Assembly (NCBI GenBank): GCA_902494855.1
Contig: CABUVC010000068.1
Span: forward strand, 1-8,117
Source of the DNA: an uncultured Collinsella sp.
GTDB lineage: Bacteria > Actinomycetota > Coriobacteriia > Coriobacteriales > Coriobacteriaceae
Length of the DNA stretch: 8,117 nucleotides
Reading direction: 5' to 3'
Below are positions 5,013 through 8,117 of the stretch, one piece after another. Numbering within the stretch: position 1 is the first letter of the stretch; each line of letters begins with the position of its first letter. The notes under the pieces were generated by a model. It ran no database searches. It was not told the origin of the DNA and saw only the letters and a list, made by a program, of their open reading frames with translations. A program made the position numbers and the translations under genes.

Positions 5013-5059
5013 AGGAAAGGGAATCGATTTATTCCACAGCCGTAGATTAATCCTAGCCG

Positions 5060-6523
5060 CTACTCCATCATGTCGAGGACGGAGGGGCGCAGCTCGCTCT
5101 CGGCGGCCTCGGGATCGGTCTCGCGCAGGCGGTTGATATAGCGGTTGTACCACATCACGGCAAGGCCCAGGAAGACAACCACACCGCCAACGTTGTAGAC
5201 CAGCGTCAGCCACAGCGGCTGATCGAGCGGGATGGTGCCGCAGACAAGCACAAAACAGAAGACCACAAGCAGGAATGCGGCAACGACCAGACCAAAGCTG
5301 CGCGAGCCCATGCGGAAGTCACGGGGAGCGGCGTCGAAGTTCTTGCGCAGCATAAAGTAGGCAAGCAGGATCAGCAGCGGCGGGAGCAGAGCAGTGGCAG
5401 CCGTCATGTTGGTGACGATCATGAGCAGGTCGTCGAGGTTACCAGAGCCCAAGGCCGGGATGATCAGGATGGGGACGACGATGGCGAACTGCAGCCAAGC
5501 GGCGCGGGCGGGAATGCCGTGCTCGTTGAGCTCGACGATCTTGCTACCAAAGACGCCCTTGGGGATCTCGGTGAAGAAGACCTTGATGGGAGCAGAGGTC
5601 CACATCATGAGGGAGCCCAGCGTGGCAGCGAGAAGGATCAGGCCAATGACGCGCGTGGACACTTCCATGGGAATGCCAAAGTGGGCAAAGACAGCGCCGA
5701 ATACGTCGAAGATACCGGTGGAGATGGCAACGCCGCCCTCGGGAATGAACAGGTTGACCAGCAGCGAAGCGCCTGCGTACAGAAGGCCGATGGTCAGGCC
5801 GGCGATAACGACGGTGCGCACGAAGGCCTTGACGCCGCCCTTAAGGTCGTTAAGGAACACGCCGACAGACTCAGCGCCGCCAACGCCCTGGATGATCCAG
5901 GCAAGCGTACCGAAGAAGCCCCACATAGTTGCGAAGTTGCTCATGTCGGGAGCCATGTTAGCGGGGGTAGGAGCCGTAGCGAACTCGACGCCGCCAAAGG
6001 CAGCAGCCAGGGACAGCAAGATGAACACGGCAGTCAGGCCGAGAGCCGCGGTCGAGCCGAAGGAGGAAATGGAGCCGATCCACTTAGCGCCCTTGGTCGA
6101 AACCCACGTGGCGATAGCAAAGACGACGATCTCGATAATGGTGATCCACAGCTGCGAAAGCTCTGCATTGGCACCAAAGAACACGTAGCTCGCGTAGATG
6201 ATGACGTTGGGCAGGACGGACGCAAAGTAGAACAGGTTAACGAACCAGTAGCTAAATGCCGTCAGGAACGCCCAGCGACCACCCATCGAGGTCTTAACCC
6301 ATGCGTACACGCCAGACTCGGAGTCCCTGTTGAGGCCGACGAACTCAGCGGTAACCAGGGTATAGGGGACAAAGTACAAAAGCGTGGCGAAGAAGAACGA
6401 CGGCGCAGCTGCCAAGCCGATGGCCGCGTTGTTGTTGATGATGTTCTTGATACCGAACACGGCGGCGACCGTCATGCCCAGCAGAGCGAACGAACCGATC
6501 GTTCCTCGTTTTTCAGAGCTCAT
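5060..6523 (-). CDS. APC-superfamily amino acid permease (YjeM/GadC-like)
   Basis: This 487-residue polytopic membrane protein has the length and hydrophobic pattern of the roughly 12-segment APC family. The first membrane helix (about 9-27) carries GMTVAAVFGIKNI, where the family has its substrate-binding Gly-rich break. TAEFVGLNRDSESGVYAWV (58-76) matches the conserved AE...GG.Y.WV segment after helix 2, and a further segment, FGTLAWIIQGVGGAES (about residues 203-218), corresponds to helix 6. SAPIKVFFTEIPKGVFG and the following NEHGIPARAAW match the loop typical of amino acid transporters. The overall style is nearest to YjeM and GadC-type antiporters, but the substrate cannot be read from sequence. 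A charged tail of about 25 residues is cytosolic. An upstream in-frame TTG would add four residues; the ATG at 6523 is chosen because GGGAGGG lies just before it. It is a single-gene unit with its own terminator. Confidence 0.88.
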   Translation of the reverse strand: MSSEKRGTIGSFALLGMTVAAVFGIKNIINNNAAIGLAAAPSFFFATLLYFVPYTLVTAEFVGLNRDSESGVYAWVKTSMGGRWAFLTAFSYWFVNLFYFASVLPNVIIYASYVFFGANAELSQLWITIIEIVVFAIATWVSTKGAKWIGSISSFGSTAALGLTAVFILLSLAAAFGGVEFATAPTPANMAPDMSNFATMWGFFGTLAWIIQGVGGAESVGVFLNDLKGGVKAFVRTVVIAGLTIGLLYAGASLLVNLFIPEGGVAISTGIFDVFGAVFAHFGIPMEVSTRVIGLILLAATLGSLMMWTSAPIKVFFTEIPKGVFGSKIVELNEHGIPARAAWLQFAIVVPILIIPALGSGNLDDLLMIVTNMTAATALLPPLLILLAYFMLRKNFDAAPRDFRMGSRSFGLVVAAFLLVVFCFVLVCGTIPLDQPLWLTLVYNVGGVVVFLGLAVMWYNRYINRLRETDPEAAESELRPSVLDMME

Positions 6524-6526
6524 AAG

Positions 6527-6533
6527 CCCTCCC
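6527..6533 (-). promoter_or_regulatory. Ribosome binding site fixing the permease start
   Basis: GGGAGGG on the minus strand lies 3 nt before the ATG at 6523. It overlaps the codons that a TTG start at 6535 would use, so the ATG start is preferred. Confidence 0.7.
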
Positions 6534-6599
6534 AATCATCCGTTATATCTCATCTAAAACCGTCCGGACTGCAAGCGCAATCGTGGACGGCGCACCTGC

Positions 6600-6643
6600 T
6601 AAGGGGAATGGGGAAAAGGGAGTCAACAAAGCCATCCCCCTTA
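6600..6643 (-). terminator. Inverted repeat downstream of ebgC (possible terminator)
   Basis: TAAGGGGAATGG (6600-6611) and CCATCCCCCTTA (6632-6643) pair over 12 bp. The single mismatch becomes a G-U pair only in the minus-strand RNA, as expected for a structure serving ebgC. The 20-nt loop is long and no U-run follows. A smaller hairpin CGTCC-AAAC-GGACG (6659-6672) lies just after the ebgC stop codon and has TTTGCTT behind it on the minus strand. One or both may end the ebg transcript. Confidence 0.4.
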
Positions 6644-6676
6644 ACGGCGCGAAGCAAACGTCCAAACGGACGAATA

Positions 6677-7132
6677 CTACTTGTTGGGGAAGGAATAACC
6701 TTCAACCGTCACGTGCAGTACCACGACGCGGGGATCCGCGGCATCGGCCACGACACGGTAGGCCTCGTCGATCTCGACGACGGCAACGCCGCCGGCGGGA
6801 ATCGTCACGGTCTCCCCCGTACCCTCAAAGCGCTCGCGATCGTCGATATCGCTGTAGGCGCGCGTGCAGGTAAGATCCGTCTTGGAAGCCACCTCGACGG
6901 TCAGGTCGCCGTCGAGCGGGGCGAGCACGGCATGGTAGCGACGGTGACCGACCAGATCGGCGGTAGCTGCCTCGTGGGCGTTCACCCACCAGTACACCAA
7001 CGAGTCGCCGATGGAGTACGCCACGTCGTGCTGCAGGTCGGCAACACCATCGAGCGCCTGGCCGGTGCGCATCCACTTCTTGACAGACTTCATCTGAGCG
7101 TCGAAATCGGCGCGCGAGTTAAAGACATACAT
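6677..7132 (-). CDS. ebgC: Beta-galactosidase small subunit EbgC (YhcH/YjgK/YiaL family)
   Basis: This 151-residue protein is close in length to E. coli EbgC and keeps its landmarks: VAYSIGDSLVYW (37-48), GHRRYHAVLAPLDG (62-75), a GETVTIPAGGVAVVEIDEAYRVV segment and the C-terminus ending SFPNK. It is a cupin-like beta-sandwich protein. In the evolved beta-galactosidase of E. coli, EbgC binds the large subunit EbgA and is needed for full activity in the cytosol. Here the gene starts 3 nt after the stop codon of the EbgA-like gene, and its AGGAGG ribosome binding site (7141-7146) lies inside the end of that gene, so the two are translationally coupled and probably made in equal amounts. Confidence 0.9.
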   Translation of the reverse strand: MYVFNSRADFDAQMKSVKKWMRTGQALDGVADLQHDVAYSIGDSLVYWWVNAHEAATADLVGHRRYHAVLAPLDGDLTVEVASKTDLTCTRAYSDIDDRERFEGTGETVTIPAGGVAVVEIDEAYRVVADAADPRVVVLHVTVEGYSFPNK

Positions 7133-7135
7133 GAC

Positions 7136-8117
7136 TTATGCCTCCTTAATGGGTGCCAGCGCCTGAGCCAGATCGGCAGACGTCAGCGGTCGCAGGGACA
7201 CCTCAAAGCTGAAGCTCTCAAAACGGGTGCGGTAGGAATCGAGTACCTCGGAACCCCAAGAGTTCGAGCCAAGGCCGAGCAGCTGGTCGTTGATGTTGAC
7301 CGTGACCGTATCGCCCTTGACAAGGTCGTAGACGTGCTTGGCGTTATCGATTGCCTCGCAGCTATAGGGCCATGCCGAGAACGAGAACGGGTTGGAGGCG
7401 GCATCAGCCGGACGAGTCACCAACACGCCGTCACCGTGACTGGAGCGCAGGGCAACCCAGCGGGTACCCTCACGGTTGGCGCAGTCCTGAGGCATAACGT
7501 AGGGCGTGAACATGTCGTCGACCGTAGTGCGGTAATGACCGACCGGGTTGGCGCGCAGCGAGTCCGGATAGTTCTCGCCCGGGCCGTGGCCATACCACTC
7601 GACGGCACGATTGCAACCGGGGACCTCGAAGGAGATGCCGATGCGCGGGATGATATCCGAGTAATCGCCGTAGGGCTCGCCGGAAACCTTGAGGTCGACG
7701 CGACCGCTCGGAAGCACGGTGTAGACGAGCTCGACGCGCATGCCGAACGCGCGGACGGGAGGAGCGATACGCTGGCTCACGGTAACGACGACCGCATTGC
7801 CGTCCTGCTTCCAAGAAACCTTGCGGGTAGACGTCTGCATCACATCGATGAAGTTGTCCTTCCACAGGGAGTCATACTCCTGAGCGTGGTTGTCGACGAG
7901 CGGATGCCAAAAACCAACCTGGGGACCAGAGGCCATTACGTCGCGGCCGGATGCCTTCCACTCGCTCACGGTACCGTTGACTTTGCTGAAGGTCAGCTCG
8001 CCGTTGAGGGAGTGAATGCGGATCTCCTGCTCGGTCTCCTCGACCGTAAGCTCAGGACGAGCGGGGGCGGCGATGGCCGGCGCCGGATGGTTTGCGATGG
8101 CAAACTGGCTTGCGCCC
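7136..8117 (-). CDS. ebgA: Beta-galactosidase large subunit (EbgA-like), C-terminal part (truncated by window edge)
   Basis: The 327 codons seen are the C-terminal third of a GH2 beta-galactosidase, mainly the small-chain/domain-5 super-sandwich that shapes the active site. The coding frame runs open to the right edge, and the first full codon begins at 8116. Recognisable motifs are FWHPLVDNHAQEYDSLW (EbgA style, where LacZ has RAPTDND), IPRIGISFEVPG, EWYGHGPGENYPDS, YVMPQDCANREGTRWVAL, FSFSAWPYSCEAI and GLGSNSWGSEVL. The catalytic glutamates lie in the part outside the window. The pairing with ebgC directly downstream supports the EbgA rather than the LacZ assignment. The protein would hydrolyse lactose or other beta-galactosides in the cytosol. 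The terminal residues are APIKEA, with the stop TAA 3 nt from the ebgC start. Confidence 0.92.
   Translation of the reverse strand, partial: GASQFAIANHPAPAIAAPARPELTVEETEQEIRIHSLNGELTFSKVNGTVSEWKASGRDVMASGPQVGFWHPLVDNHAQEYDSLWKDNFIDVMQTSTRKVSWKQDGNAVVVTVSQRIAPPVRAFGMRVELVYTVLPSGRVDLKVSGEPYGDYSDIIPRIGISFEVPGCNRAVEWYGHGPGENYPDSLRANPVGHYRTTVDDMFTPYVMPQDCANREGTRWVALRSSHGDGVLVTRPADAASNPFSFSAWPYSCEAIDNAKHVYDLVKGDTVTVNINDQLLGLGSNSWGSEVLDSYRTRFESFSFEVSLRPLTSADLAQALAPIKEA

Noticed and set aside
4908..5042. Plus-strand ORF of 44 codons from the element into the permease terminator
   Set aside because: It crosses a strong terminator hairpin, has no ribosome binding site, and its translation reflects the stem sequence.
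5394..6188. Plus-strand open frame of 264 codons inside the permease gene
   Set aside because: It is antisense to a clear APC permease, has no recognisable domain and no good ribosome binding site. It is a codon-bias shadow.
1..8117. tRNA, rRNA, CRISPR arrays, complete insertion sequences, or toxin-antitoxin and defence genes
   Set aside because: I looked for cloverleaf ends, regularly spaced repeats, transposase motifs and small paired genes and saw none. The genes here are metabolic and transport functions.

Overview
The window is high-GC bacterial DNA in which all eight genes recognised lie on the minus strand. A Coriobacteriia actinobacterium close to Collinsella fits best. This rests on the gene mix (a tandem feoA-feoA-feoB cluster plus a FeoB-associated Cys-rich membrane protein, an EbgA/EbgC-type beta-galactosidase, an old-yellow-enzyme flavoprotein), the strong AGGAGG ribosome binding sites, and intergenic repeat elements that resemble ones I associate with that group. 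It is an inference from one window, not a proven assignment.

Layout from left to right, with every gene reading leftward. Positions 1-735 hold the N-terminal 245 codons of an old-yellow-enzyme oxidoreductase, with two copies of a 9-bp palindrome just upstream. Positions 871-1071 encode a small FeoB-associated Cys-rich membrane protein. A clean rho-independent terminator at 1184-1217 closes the ferrous-iron uptake cluster: feoB (1247-3577), feoA (3701-3922) and a second feoA (3962-4204). Positions 4390-4638 encode an HPr-type phosphocarrier whose position 46 is Asp instead of the regulatory Ser. Positions 4639-5059 contain no convincing gene. They hold the HPr promoter, a 230-bp element bounded by 36-bp inverted repeats, and the terminator of the next gene. 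Positions 5060-6523 encode an APC-superfamily amino acid permease. Positions 6677-7132 (EbgC) and 7136-8117 (C-terminal part of EbgA) form a tightly coupled beta-galactosidase operon that runs off the right edge.

How the parts work together: the two FeoA proteins, FeoB and the Cys-rich protein form one Fe(II) import module. A 10-bp motif, GTGGTTAACT, occurs three times next to feo genes: as two inverted arms around the first feoA promoter region, and in the leader of the Cys-rich gene. A different inverted repeat sits upstream of feoB. Together they suggest shared metal-dependent control, although no regulator gene is visible. EbgA and EbgC would hydrolyse beta-galactosides. HPr belongs to PTS sugar transport and carbon control, but no other PTS gene is present here.

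The items most worth a second look are the MITE-like element at 4731-4960, the Asp46 HPr, and the candidate feo operators. I found no RNA gene, CRISPR array or complete insertion sequence.
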